DNA of 64,000 nucleotides, from assembly GCA_963735175.1 (NCBI GenBank), contig CAVTJX010000017.1:194408-258407 (forward strand). The letters are read 5' to 3'. Below, one piece after another: positions 26,854 to 35,954 of the stretch. The notes under the pieces are model-generated. The model was not told the DNA's origin. It ran no database searches and worked only from the letters and a program-made list of their open reading frames with translations. The stretch comes from CAVTJX01 sp963735175. GTDB taxonomy: Bacteria > Electryoneota > RPQS01. The translations under genes and the position numbers were made by a program. Within the stretch, counting starts at the first letter, position 1. Each line of letters opens with the position of its first letter.

Positions 26854-27988
26854 TGAAAGTGTCCAGCTTGTTGCACTTGGGACAAAGCCATCGCGGTTCA
26901 TCCGCCACAAAACCACAATTCGCGCAAGTAAACTCGTACTGTGTTGTCATCACGCGAGCCAGTACGTCGCGGGCCAGCGCCATCACCTGTTCGAGGTCGT
27001 GCACGTCGCCGTAGGTCTGAATGAGCAGCCGCCGCAGCCAGAGGCTGTCGGGATTGTTCGTCAGGCCGTCATTCAGCACCTCGATGGCTTCGCCGATGTC
27101 GCCGCGCTTCTCGAGGAAGCGGGCCAGGGCGGCGTAGGCGTGGACGTTCTGCGGATAACTGCGAATGAGCGCGCGGTAAATCTGCTCAATTTCCGAAAAG
27201 CGCCCGAGATCGAAGAGGTGCGACTCGAGCCGGTCAAACGCGAGATGCGCTTTGGCCGGGTTGGCGCTCAGCAGCCGCCGCCAGATGCGCACCGCGTCCT
27301 CAGGACGGTCCTCGCGGATATACGAATCACCCCAGTAGAGATAGGGCGCGATAAAACTCATGTCGTACTTAATGGCTTCGCGGAACTGGATGCGACCGTC
27401 GCGTTCCTTGCGGGTCTCGCAGAGCTTCAGACCTTCCTCGACCTTCAGGACGGCGAGTTGCCGCGGTGTAATGGCGCCGCCCAGCGCAGCCAGCCGTTCG
27501 CCAGCCTCGAAGGCTCCCGCCCAATTCTGCTGCGCCGTCAGCAGTGTGACTTTCTTTTCCAGCGCCCACTGGTCTTTTTTCGAGAGTGAGAGCGTCTGCT
27601 CCAGCGCCTCGAGCGCGCGCGGCACATCCTGCGCGGTAAGATAGTCCATCGCCAGTGCGCGGTAGACTTCCAGCTTCTGGCCGGCCGTCAAATCGGCGCG
27701 AAACGTGAGCGCGCGGTGGATCTTGATGGCGCGGGCGGTTTCGCCGCCTTCGGCGAAGAGCGTGCCCAGCCGGACGTAGGCGTCGACGTTGGACGTATCG
27801 GCCGAGACGACCTCGCGCAGCTTCTGGATCGCGCGGAACCGGTCGCCGTCAAGGATGGCGCGCAGTCCCTCGGCATACGGCGTAACCGGTTGCGTGCGCG
27901 TGCGTTCGCGCTTCTGCAAATAGAGGTAGGCGCCCGCCGCGCCCAGCACGATGATGAACAGCAGCAGCAGGGATTCGGCGAAGCTCAC
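26846..27988 (-). CDS. lapB: LapB-like TPR protein with rubredoxin-like C-terminus
   Basis: 380 residues. One N-terminal membrane helix (LLLLFIIVLGAAGAYLYL) anchors a cytoplasmic TPR array (AIQKLREVVSADTSNVDAYVR onward). The C-terminus holds two zinc-ligand pairs, CANC and CPKC, of a rubredoxin-like knuckle. This is the architecture of LapB/YciM, which in E. coli controls LpxC proteolysis and so lipopolysaccharide synthesis. It is immediately preceded by lapA with an ATGA overlap, which strengthens the call. Confidence 0.9.
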   Translation of the reverse strand: MSFAESLLLLFIIVLGAAGAYLYLQKRERTRTQPVTPYAEGLRAILDGDRFRAIQKLREVVSADTSNVDAYVRLGTLFAEGGETARAIKIHRALTFRADLTAGQKLEVYRALAMDYLTAQDVPRALEALEQTLSLSKKDQWALEKKVTLLTAQQNWAGAFEAGERLAALGGAITPRQLAVLKVEEGLKLCETRKERDGRIQFREAIKYDMSFIAPYLYWGDSYIREDRPEDAVRIWRRLLSANPAKAHLAFDRLESHLFDLGRFSEIEQIYRALIRSYPQNVHAYAALARFLEKRGDIGEAIEVLNDGLTNNPDSLWLRRLLIQTYGDVHDLEQVMALARDVLARVMTTQYEFTCANCGFVADEPRWLCPKCNKLDTFNA

Positions 27989-28323
27989 GGGCGGTCCTCC
28001 TCAAGCGGCGGGATGATCCCGGTGGGCGGCATTTCGCTTTCCAGCGCGAGGTTTCGCAGGCGGTCGAGTTCGATCTGCATCTCACGGTTGCGGCGGCGCA
28101 TGGCGGCGATCTGCGAGCGCAGGCGAAGCTGATTGATCAGCGCCACGATCATCGCCAGAAAGTATCCGGCGATGCCCGCGAGGAACAGCGCATACGACAG
28201 TGGCATGTCGGGAGAAACCCAGCCGAAAACCTGCACCTGCACCGACGGCTCCTTGTTTTGAGACAGGAAGCCGACGAGAAAGAAGAGGACGATGATCAGC
28301 AGCAGCCAGCGGAGGATCCACAT
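27985..28323 (-). CDS. lapA: LapA family (DUF1049) membrane protein
   Basis: 112 residues. Two membrane helices (WILRWLLLIIVLFFLVGFL and LSYALFLAGIAGYFLAMIVALI) are joined by the family's short loop with SQNKEPSVQVQVFG. A coiled-coil-like cytoplasmic tail follows (RSQIAAMRRRNREMQIELDRL). It overlaps lapB by 4 bases. Together they suggest LPS or lipooligosaccharide homeostasis. Confidence 0.88.
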   Translation of the reverse strand: MWILRWLLLIIVLFFLVGFLSQNKEPSVQVQVFGWVSPDMPLSYALFLAGIAGYFLAMIVALINQLRLRSQIAAMRRRNREMQIELDRLRNLALESEMPPTGIIPPLEEDRP

Positions 28324-28374
28324 AGGGCGCTCCTCGTTATAAAAAAAGTGCGGTCATACCATTGAAGGGCGCGT

Positions 28375-29772
28375 TCAAGCCGAACAGCGCTCACCCTGAA
28401 ACGTGAAACCCGAAAGTCCCTTGAGCCGCACCCTGACGGTGTCGCCAATCGCTTCGCCGTTGCGGGGAATGACTACCGGACGGTAGTCCGGCGTGCGGCC
28501 GGTCCACATTTTGTCATCCTTGGGCGCGGGATGCTCGATCAGAATCTCGGTGGTTTTGCCAAGCTGTTCGCGGTTGCGCTCGCGGGAGATTTCCTGCTGC
28601 ACGGCGATCAGCCGTTCGAGCCGCGCGATCTTGACCTCTTCGGGCACGTCGTCTTCCAGCCGTTCGGCGCGGGTGCCGGGGCGGGTGGAATACTTGAAGG
28701 TGAAGGCGGTGTCGTAGCGGACTGCCCGCACGAGATCCAGAGTCTGCTCGAATTCGGCGTCGGTTTCCGAGGGGAAGCCGACGATGATGTCCGTGGAAAG
28801 CGCCAGGCCCGGCATGCGCCGCCGCGCTGCGGCGATGATCTCGAGGTAGCGCTCGCGCGTGTAAGGCCGATTCATCATCTCCAGCACACGGTTCGCACCG
28901 GCTTGGACCGGCAGATGCAGGAATGGGCAGATCTTCTCGTGCGCGGCCATCGTGTCCAGCAGACGTTCCGAAATATCGGCGGGGTGCGACGTCATGAAGC
29001 GGACGCGCTTGAGGCCCGCGACGGCCGCCACGGCCAGCAGGCAATCGGCGAAACCGTGGCCGTCCGAGCGGTAGGAGTCGACGTTCTGCCCGAGCAGCAT
29101 CACGTCGCGGGCGCCCTGCGCGACCAGCGCTTCGACTTCGCGGACAATCGATTCCAGCGGGCGGGAGCGTTCGCGGCCGCGGGTGCGGGGCACGATGCAG
29201 AAGGTGCAGAATTTGTCGCAGCCGCGAATCACGGTGACGAAGGCTGTCACGCCGCCGCGATGATGCGGCAGAATGTCGTCGTAGAGTTCTTCGCGCAGCA
29301 GCGTCGTTTCCAAAAGGCCCGGCGTTCCCGGCGGCGAGATCAACCGCTCTTCCAGCAGCACCGGCAACTTGCGGTAGGCGTCGGGACCGACAACGAGATC
29401 CATGAACGGGATCTCCGCGAAGATCTCCTTGCGCCGCGCCTGCGCCACGCAGCCGAGGATGCCGATCACAATGTGTGGATTCTTTTTCTTCAGCCGTTTC
29501 AGATCGGAAAGCTGACCGATCGCGCGCGTTTCGGCGGAGTCGCGGACCATGCAGGTATTGACGAGCACCACGTCTGCGCGTTCGGGTTCGTTCACGAAGC
29601 GGTAGCCGTTATCCAGCAGCAGGCGCTCGATAGTCTGCGTATCGGCGACGTTCATCTGGCAGCCGTAGGTGCGGATATAGACGGCAGGGCCGCCCGCGTT
29701 AACGGCGGAAGCCGCGACGTCGCGCTCATGCGCGGCATTGAGATCTATCGTAAGCTTAATCGGTCCGTGCAT
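28375..29772 (-). CDS. miaB: tRNA-2-methylthio-N6-dimethylallyladenosine synthase
   Basis: Radical-SAM methylthiotransferase acting on A37 of tRNA. 465 residues. The N-terminal UPF0004 domain has its three cluster cysteines in IRTYGCQMNVADT, LVNTCMVRDSAE and ILGCVAQARR. The radical-SAM motif is CDKFCTFC. Then SSRPLE-type segment (RGRERSRPLESIVREVEAL) and a C-terminal TRAM domain (DTVRVRLKGLSGFTFQGE). The MVRD sequence after the second Cys favours MiaB over RimO. Intact and full length. Confidence 0.95.
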   Translation of the reverse strand: MHGPIKLTIDLNAAHERDVAASAVNAGGPAVYIRTYGCQMNVADTQTIERLLLDNGYRFVNEPERADVVLVNTCMVRDSAETRAIGQLSDLKRLKKKNPHIVIGILGCVAQARRKEIFAEIPFMDLVVGPDAYRKLPVLLEERLISPPGTPGLLETTLLREELYDDILPHHRGGVTAFVTVIRGCDKFCTFCIVPRTRGRERSRPLESIVREVEALVAQGARDVMLLGQNVDSYRSDGHGFADCLLAVAAVAGLKRVRFMTSHPADISERLLDTMAAHEKICPFLHLPVQAGANRVLEMMNRPYTRERYLEIIAAARRRMPGLALSTDIIVGFPSETDAEFEQTLDLVRAVRYDTAFTFKYSTRPGTRAERLEDDVPEEVKIARLERLIAVQQEISRERNREQLGKTTEILIEHPAPKDDKMWTGRTPDYRPVVIPRNGEAIGDTVRVRLKGLSGFTFQGERCSA

Positions 29773-29780
29773 GACGTGGT

Positions 29781-30475
29781 CTAAAGCTTTACCTTCATCC
29801 GTTCGCAGAGTTCTATCTTTTGGGGAGAAACGTGTGCGCGCCAGGCTTCGATCTTCACGCCGGCCGCCACGGCCTCACGCAATTTCTTTCCATAAACCGG
29901 GTCGATGGTATCGGCGGGACTGAAGTGCGCGCCACCGTGATGCTGCACCACGTACAGCATGTAGCCGCTGCCACCACTGCCAACCTGCGCGATCAGGTGC
30001 TCGAGATGCTTGACGCCGCGCGTCGTGACGCTGTCGGGAAAGCGGGCAACGCCGCCTAAAACCAACGAGACATTCTTCACTTCCACGAGGCATTGCTGCG
30101 TTCTTGCCCAGCGCGAAGTCGATGCGCGTATCGGCAGAAATTTTTACTTCGCTGCGGTACTCGCCGTATTTGCGGAAGGCGGGAATGAGGCCGCATTCAA
30201 AGGCCTCGGCCACAATGCGATTGGGAATGAGCGTATTGATACCCACCCAGCCGCCATCGACGCGCACCATCTCCCACGTGTATTGCAGCCAGCGCTTCGC
30301 GGACGGCTTGGGGCTGACATACACTTCGCTGCCGGGAACGATTACAGCCCAGCATGCTGCCCGAATTCGGACAGTGCGCGAGGATCACTTCGCCGGAGTC
30401 CAGTTCCACTTCGGCCAGAAAGCGCTTGTAGCGGCGCACGAGTCTGCCGCGCAGCAGCGGAGTCTCAAAGATCAC
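29781..30475 (-). CDS. sfsA: SfsA-family nuclease (two frameshifts)
   Basis: SfsA, historically sugar fermentation stimulation protein, is a DNA-binding protein with a PD-(D/E)XK-like nuclease fold. Three collinear pieces are seen. First RRYKRFLAEVELDSGEVILAHCPNSGSML; after an indel near 30345, EVYVSPKPSAKRWLQYTWEMVR and NRIVAEAFECG; after one near 30095, CLVEVKNVSLV with the catalytic ExK and DSVTTRGVKHLEHL. GTG at 30475 forms a GTGA overlap with the hisS stop. It lies just upstream of miaB's... partner gap of 8 bases, so hisS, sfsA and miaB are separate in function but tightly packed. Confidence 0.9.
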
Positions 30476-31841
30476 GGAGCGCGGCCTGCACCTCGGAGCA
30501 CCAGATCGTCGCGCCGGACTTCCTTCTGTTCGCCGCGGCGCAGGTTCTTTAAGGCCAGCGTGCCGCGCGCGCGTTCGTCGGGGCCGGAAATCAACACCAG
30601 CGGAATCTGCTGCTTGTCGGCGTAGGCAAACTGCTTTTTCATGCGGTCGTCGTCGTACCACACTTCCACGCACATACCCGCCTGCCGCAGTTCCGAGGCC
30701 ATTGCCAGGCACGACTGCATGCCGGCTTCATCAAAGCGCGCGATCAGCACCTGCGTAGTAGAGGGTTGCAGTTCGAATTTGCCAAGTTGCGTGAGCGCGG
30801 TCTGAATGCGGTCGAGGCCCAGTGTGGTGCCGGTAGCGGGAACACGCTCTTTGGAGAACGTGCTCACCAGACCGTCATACCGTCCGCCGCCAGTCAGCGA
30901 TCCGATGTGCGGATGCTCGGGCAGCACCGTCTCGAAGATCGGGCCGGTATAGTAATCGAGGCCACGCGCCAGCGTTGCATCGAAGCTCAGATGATCCGCG
31001 CGCGACTCCCAGTGAACGCGCATGCTGAAATACCGATTCAATTTCGTTGATCCCATCCACCGCCATCGGATTCGCGGAGACGATGTCGCGAGCGGAATTG
31101 AAATCCGGCTGAGTACCTCCCGAGGCGGCGAGCCGCGTGACCTGCTCCCGCGCAGAGTTCGCGGGTATTCCATTGTTGGAAAATTCCTGCTCGATGCCTT
31201 CCCAGCCGATTTTATCCAGCTTGTCCAGCACGCGGCAAAAGGCGGCAAAGTGTGTTGCGTCGCCGGTGATAACCTCAGCCAAGCCAAACAGAAATTTGCG
31301 TGACGAAAGCCGGATGCGGAAATTCTCGAAGCCCAGATCCCTGCAGCACTTCATAGGTCAGGGCCACGATCTCGGCGTCGGCGAGCAGCGACTCGGTGCC
31401 CACGATGTCGGCGTCGCACTGCACGAACTCGCGGAAGCGGCCCTGGCGGGGCTGCGGGCGGTCGGCACGCCAGACCGGCTGAATCTGGTAACGCTTGAAG
31501 GGCCGGGGCAGCTCGGCGTACTGGGCGACCACGCGCGCCAACGGCACCGTCAGGTCATAGCGCAGGGCAATGGCCGACTCCGCAGTCTCCTCCTCCTCAC
31601 CCCGCGCCCGTTTGATTTCATAGATCAGTTTGTCATTCTCCTCGGACTTGCCGGTGAGAATGTCGAGGTATTCAATGGCGGGCGTTTCCAGCGGCTGAAA
31701 GCCGTAGCGGCGATACGCCTCTTCGATGATTTGCGTAATGCGGCGGCGGCCTAACAGCTCGGGCGGCAAAAAGTCACGAGTGCCGCGAAATGTTCGGGGT
31801 TGGATAACAGGCAAGTGTCTGTCTATTAAATATTTAATCAA
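30472..31841 (-). CDS. hisS: Histidyl-tRNA synthetase (two frameshifts)
   Basis: Class II aminoacyl-tRNA synthetase. Motif 1 region RTFRGTRDFLPPELLGRRRI; motif 2 FKRYQIQPVWRADRPQPRQGRFREF with ESLLADAEIVAL; His-binding ATLARGLDYYTGPIFE; motif 3 GGGRYDGL and GTTLGLDR; anticodon-binding domain at the C-terminus (VLIARFDEAGMQSCLAMASELR). Indels near 31320 and near 31000 split it into three overlapping frames. The start is uncertain: TTG at 31841, or TTG at 31814, which gives the usual short N-terminus PVIQPRTF. No clear SD is seen. Confidence 0.93.
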
Positions 31842-32074
31842 AACATGCCAAAGCGGTTCACCGGAGCATTACCGCAAGTGCCCACTACATGGCATTCAAA
31901 GGATCTAACTCAATATTATGCGAAATTTGAGCCCCAAAAGCAAGCGTGACGCTTGAACCGTATCGCTGACGCTAATAATTGCCGCGCGGCTTCGCCGCAA
32001 GCTGAGGCCCCCGATACGATTGGGCTACTTCGCGCCAAACCCCGACGGCATGGAATACTACCCCGCCGGACGAC
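31842..32074. other. Intergenic region upstream of hisS
   Basis: No gene seen. A weak promoter for hisS may exist on the minus strand: TTGGCA (31851-31846) and TTTAAT (31830-31825) with a short 15-base spacer. A small palindrome AAGCG-TGA-CGCTT lies near 31942. The rest has no recognised structure. Confidence 0.4.
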
Positions 32075-32110
32075 AAAAAAGAAACAGCACCGGCGAACCG
32101 GCGCTGTTTC
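32075..32110 (-). terminator. Intrinsic terminator downstream of ade
   Basis: GAAACAGCACCGG (32081-32093) pairs with CCGGCGCTGTTTC (32098-32110) with one mismatch around a CGAA/TTCG loop. On the minus transcript it is followed by a run of six U (32080-32075), the textbook form. The 207 bases between it and the ade stop at 32318 contain no recognised gene. Confidence 0.9.
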
Positions 32111-32317
32111 AAAGAATGTACGTTTTATGCAGCCAAACTGCATGATTGAAATATAACGGAATCGATCGAACTACGCAAGTGGTTAGATCCTCCCTGCGTA
32201 AAATTCACAAAATTTCTGAACAAAAGCAATCTGGACTACTTTGTCAACATATTACTCAACATCCTTACTCAGTTCGCAGGGGTAATTTGAATCCTTTGAT
32301 TTCAGCGCGGATTCTCA

Positions 32318-34043
32318 TTACTTGGCGGCCAGGTCGATGCGGGCGAATGCGTCAACGTCAATCAAGCCCTGATCCGTCAGCTTCAAATGCGGGATCACCG
32401 GCAAGGCGAGGAACGACAAAGCCATGAAGGGTGCACGCAAGCGGCACTTAAGATCTCGCGCGGCGTTATGCAACTCCTCAACCCCGCGCATCACCGCCGC
32501 CGCCGGCTGATCCGACATCAGCCCCGCGATCGGGAGTGCGAGCTTGGCTGTCACCTTACCGTTAGCAACGACCACCAGGCCACCGCCAAGTTCCTCCAGC
32601 GTGCGAATCGCGAGCAGCATAGACGCATCCGACGTGCCGACACAGATTAAATTGTGCGAGTCATGCGCCACCGTCGAGGCCAGCGCGCCCGGCTGCGTCA
32701 AGCCAAAGCCGCGCACGAAACCCTTGCCAATGGCCCCGCCGCGGCCATGCCGCTCGATGACCACCAGCTTAGCGATGTCCCGTGTCGTGTCGCCGGTCCA
32801 CGAGCCATTTTCCATCGGAAGTTTTGCCGTCAGACGCTCGGTCACTATCTGGTCGGGAATAACATCAATGATGTTCGCCTCACTACCCGTGGCAGGCACC
32901 GCCAGATCGGATACCGATAGCCTTGGGAAGCTGTACACTACCGCGCATGCGCGTGGACGGGGTCTCCGCAATCTCCACGGTCAGGTGACCATCTTCGGCG
33001 ACCAACTTACCGTCACGCCAGACCTGCAGCGCGCGGAATGTCGTCAGGTCTTCAAAGACGACGAGGTTAGCCCGCCGCCCGGGTGTGATCGCGCCGATGT
33101 CACGTCGCCCGTAAATCGCCGCCGTGTGCGCAGTCGCCATTGCCACCGCCACAATTGGATCGAGTCCAGACGCCACGGCCCGGGCGAGCGTGGAGTTCAT
33201 GTGGCCCGTGCGCACCAGGTCGTCGGCGTGGCAATCATCAGACACGAACGCGAAGCGGTGCGCGTTTTCGCCATGCACGAGCGGCAACAAGGCGTCGAGA
33301 TTGCGCGCCGTCGAACCCTCGCGAATCAGCACCGCCATGCCGCGCGCCAACTTGGCCAGCGCTTCGTCGAACGTCGTGCTCTCGTGGTCGGTCTGGATGC
33401 CCGCCGCAATGTAGGCGTTCAGCCACTTGCCGGTTACACCCGGCGCGTGTCCGTCGATGGACCGCCCTTCGGCCAGCGCGATTTTTTTGAGAATGGACTC
33501 CACGCCGAAGACCACGCCGGGGAAGTTCATCACTTCGGCCAGGCCCAGGACTCGCGGGTGGGAAAGGAACGGTTGCAGCGCCGCCGCATCCAGCTCCGCG
33601 CCGGCGGTCTCCATATCCGTCGCGGGTACGCACGAAGGCAGCATCACAAACACATCCAGCGGCAAGCGCTCGGTCGCCTCCAGCATATAGCGGATGCCAT
33701 CCACGCCGCGCACGTTAGCAATCTCGTGCGGATCGCAAACCACCGCTCCGGTTCCGCGAGGCACTACCGCCCGCGCGAATTCGGCGGGTGAAAGCAGACT
33801 GGACTCGATGTGAATGTGGCCGTCGATGAGCGCCGGGGCGAGGATCGCGCCTTTCAGGTCGATGACTTCGCGGGCCTCATACTCCTCCCCGAGCCCGGCA
33901 ATCAAGCCGTCTGCAATCGCGACGTCCATCTCGTCGAGCTGATAAGAGCACGTATTGACGACGACGGCGTTCTTGAGCAGCAGGTCGGCGGGCTGCTCGC
34001 CGCGAGCCACGGCGAGCAATCGCTGCAAACGGGGGATATCCAT
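32318..34043 (-). CDS. ade: Adenine deaminase (one frameshift)
   Basis: Deaminates adenine to hypoxanthine in purine salvage; amidohydrolase superfamily. Metal-site motif ALIDGHIHIESSLLSP, then TGAVVCDPHEIANV, GHAPGVTGKWLNAYIA, TDHESTTFDEA and VSDDCHADDL. The C-terminal part has RHGRGGAIGKGFVRGFGL and ASTVAHDSHNLICVG. About 574 residues. An indel near 32930 separates RGSVQLP from RLSVSDLAVPATG. ATG at 34043 has AAGGAA 6 bases before it. A stand-alone transcript flanked by terminators on both sides. Confidence 0.93.
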
Positions 34044-34133
34044 GGGGGATTCCTTAAGTACTGACACCATCGTTCCCAAAATGGCGACGGTTCAAGCGGT
34101 GTGGAAAGGGAGCCGAAGCGGAGAGAAAGATGA

Positions 34134-34159
34134 AACAGGCGCACGAGTGTGCGCCTGTT
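34134..34159 (-). terminator. Intrinsic terminator downstream of the MCE protein gene
   Basis: An 11-bp perfect stem, AACAGGCGCAC/GTGCGCCTGTT, with a 4-base loop begins 15 bases after the stop at 34174. On the minus strand it is followed by TTTCATCTTTC. Confidence 0.8.
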
Positions 34160-34173
34160 AGAATACCGTCATT

Positions 34174-35067
34174 TTAGAACAGCACAATCCGCTGTTTCAT
34201 CCCCTTGGTGCGGATCGACCGCGCCAGGGAATCGACCTCGCTGATCATGTGGTTGAGCTTGAAGTAAAACTCGTCGTCGTTGATCAGCTTGCCCGCCGAT
34301 CCTTCGCCCCCGTTAAGCTTTCCCACGAGGTTCTGCAGCGAACCCGAAAGCGCGGACAGCCGCTGGGCGGCGCTGTCAGCGCTGACCAGCGTCCGGTTCA
34401 GCGGCGAATCTCCGGATTGCACCATTTCGCGCGCGGCGTTGAGCGTGGCGTCAAGCTGCTTGACAGCCGAGGTCATGCCCGCGCTGTTCGCCTTCACCCA
34501 GCTGTTCGTTTGGCGCGCGAGTTCGTTAATTTCAGAGAGCGTATTCGTGATATTGTAGCGCGTCATCGAGTCGGCGGCCACGCGATTCAGATTCACGAGC
34601 AGCGTGTCGAGGTCGCGCATCACAACCTGCAGATCGGTGGAGATCACCTGAAACGTTTCCACCGCCTCCGTCATCCCCAAGGATGAAACGCCCGACAGCG
34701 GACGCGTAATGTCCGCCGGCGGGAGCTTTTCGCCGGGATTGATCGACAGCGCCTTGCCCGCCATTACCGTCGGCGATTCCACTGTAATCTTATAGTCCGA
34801 GTAGATCGTTACGGTCTTGTCCACGGAGGCGACGACCGTCACCTTGCCTTCCTGCAGCAGGATCCGCTTCACGCGGCCCTTGACGACTCCGTTGGCGAGT
34901 ACATTGGCGCCCGGTTCCAGGCCGCCGACGTTGTCGAACATGACTTCAATTACATAGCGTTTCGCGCGCAGGCTGAAGCCCTTCCCCCACATGATCCCTC
35001 CGATCAGGATCACCAGCGAGATGAGGACTGCGATCCCGACCCGGATTTCACTGCGTTTGGCGTCCAA
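34174..35067 (-). CDS. MlaD/MCE-family lipid-transport protein
   Basis: 297 residues. One N-terminal membrane helix (VGIAVLISLVILIGGIMWG) is followed by an MCE domain (about 38-115: VMFDNVGGLEPGANVLANGVVKGRV). A long helical C-terminal part follows, with regular hydrophobic spacing (LVNLNRVAADSMTRYNIT onward). MCE proteins form hexameric rings that move phospholipids between membranes. The partner ATPase and permease (MlaFE-like) are not in this window. It is last in the xerC-hpf-hprK-PTS string, 3 bases after the EIIB gene. Confidence 0.88.
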   Translation of the reverse strand: MDAKRSEIRVGIAVLISLVILIGGIMWGKGFSLRAKRYVIEVMFDNVGGLEPGANVLANGVVKGRVKRILLQEGKVTVVASVDKTVTIYSDYKITVESPTVMAGKALSINPGEKLPPADITRPLSGVSSLGMTEAVETFQVISTDLQVVMRDLDTLLVNLNRVAADSMTRYNITNTLSEINELARQTNSWVKANSAGMTSAVKQLDATLNAAREMVQSGDSPLNRTLVSADSAAQRLSALSGSLQNLVGKLNGGEGSAGKLINDDEFYFKLNHMISEVDSLARSIRTKGMKQRIVLF

Positions 35068-35070
35068 GCG

Positions 35071-35571
35071 TTAGTCCTCGTAAGGTATGGGTTTGGAGGT
35101 TGGCAGATCCTGGCATTGAATCTTCACGCCGAGATTGCGCAACTCCTGCAAGGTAGTGCGGTCCCATTCGGAAAGGAAGATATACGGCAGCAGCTCTTCG
35201 CGGCCTTCGCGAAAGTGCAGTCCGCCCAGCGTGACGGTCTTCAACGGCGCGCCGAGACGCAGCAGTTTCAACGCGTCAAAGGGCGCTTCCACTACCAGCA
35301 ACGCACGCGCGTCTTTAAAGTCGCCGCGTTTCCAGCGCGCGGCGGCGTCGGCCAGCGAAACCACATCGCCCCGCATCTCCTCGGGCATCAATTGACGAAA
35401 CGTCTGGGTAAGGATGGGGTCGCGGCTGACCCGGTCCGAGACCAGCAACACGGGCCGGAGCTGCAATGTCTGGCCCCACCCGACAATCACCTGGCCGTGC
35501 AACAGGCGGTCGTCCACGCGCACGACCGGAAACAACAAGGAGTCTTTTTTCTTAAGCAGAGGGATGTTCAT
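35071..35571 (-). CDS. PTS mannose-family EIIB component
   Basis: 166 residues. The phosphorylated histidine is H25 in VDDRLLHGQVIVGW, the hallmark of mannose/sorbose-type EIIB. ARALLVVEAPFDALKLLRLG and VTLGGLHFREG follow. ATG overlaps the EIIA stop as ATGA. No EIIC or EIID permease gene is adjacent, so transport is unlikely from this locus alone; a phosphorelay or regulatory role with HprK is inferred. Confidence 0.88.
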   Translation of the reverse strand: MNIPLLKKKDSLLFPVVRVDDRLLHGQVIVGWGQTLQLRPVLLVSDRVSRDPILTQTFRQLMPEEMRGDVVSLADAAARWKRGDFKDARALLVVEAPFDALKLLRLGAPLKTVTLGGLHFREGREELLPYIFLSEWDRTTLQELRNLGVKIQCQDLPTSKPIPYED

Positions 35572-35942
35572 GCCGATATACGTTGAATGCCGCGATGGGC
35601 ATCGGATTCCACCATCAGGACGAGATCAGGAAAAGCCAGCTTCTCCCGCTTGGTAAAAAAGGAAAACAGCATCGGCAGATTGACGCCGGAAATGACCGCA
35701 GCCTCGGGATGCTGCTTCAGCAGCGACTGGCAGGCCACAAACGGCGAGCCGCCGAAAAAATCGACCAGCAGCAGGCAGGGAGCGGGATCCAGCCGCGTCT
35801 CCACCGCGGCGATGATCTGTTCGAGGGACAGCCCCTCGTTCGAAAGCACTTCGACGTTGCTCTGCGGTCCGAGCACTTTTTCCGCCGCGTTCAGCAACGA
35901 ACGCCCCAGATCGCCGTGGGTCAATATCAGGCCGCGCGTCAC
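35568..35942 (-). CDS. PTS mannose-family EIIA component
   Basis: 124 residues with the EIIA-Man fold: LILTHGDLGRSLLNAA carries the phospho-accepting H9, and LLLVDFFGGSPFVACQSLL and ISGVNLPMLFSFF follow. The start is GTG at 35942. It lies 12 bases after hprK and overlaps the EIIB gene, so hprK-EIIA-EIIB should be cotranscribed. Confidence 0.9.
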   Translation of the reverse strand: MTRGLILTHGDLGRSLLNAAEKVLGPQSNVEVLSNEGLSLEQIIAAVETRLDPAPCLLLVDFFGGSPFVACQSLLKQHPEAAVISGVNLPMLFSFFTKREKLAFPDLVLMVESDAHRGIQRISA

Positions 35943-35954
35943 TATCGGACACCC

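Noticed and set aside
31825..31851. Promoter of hisS (TTGGCA, 15 bases, TTTAAT)
   Set aside because: The spacer is too short and the start codon position is itself uncertain, so it is mentioned only in passing.
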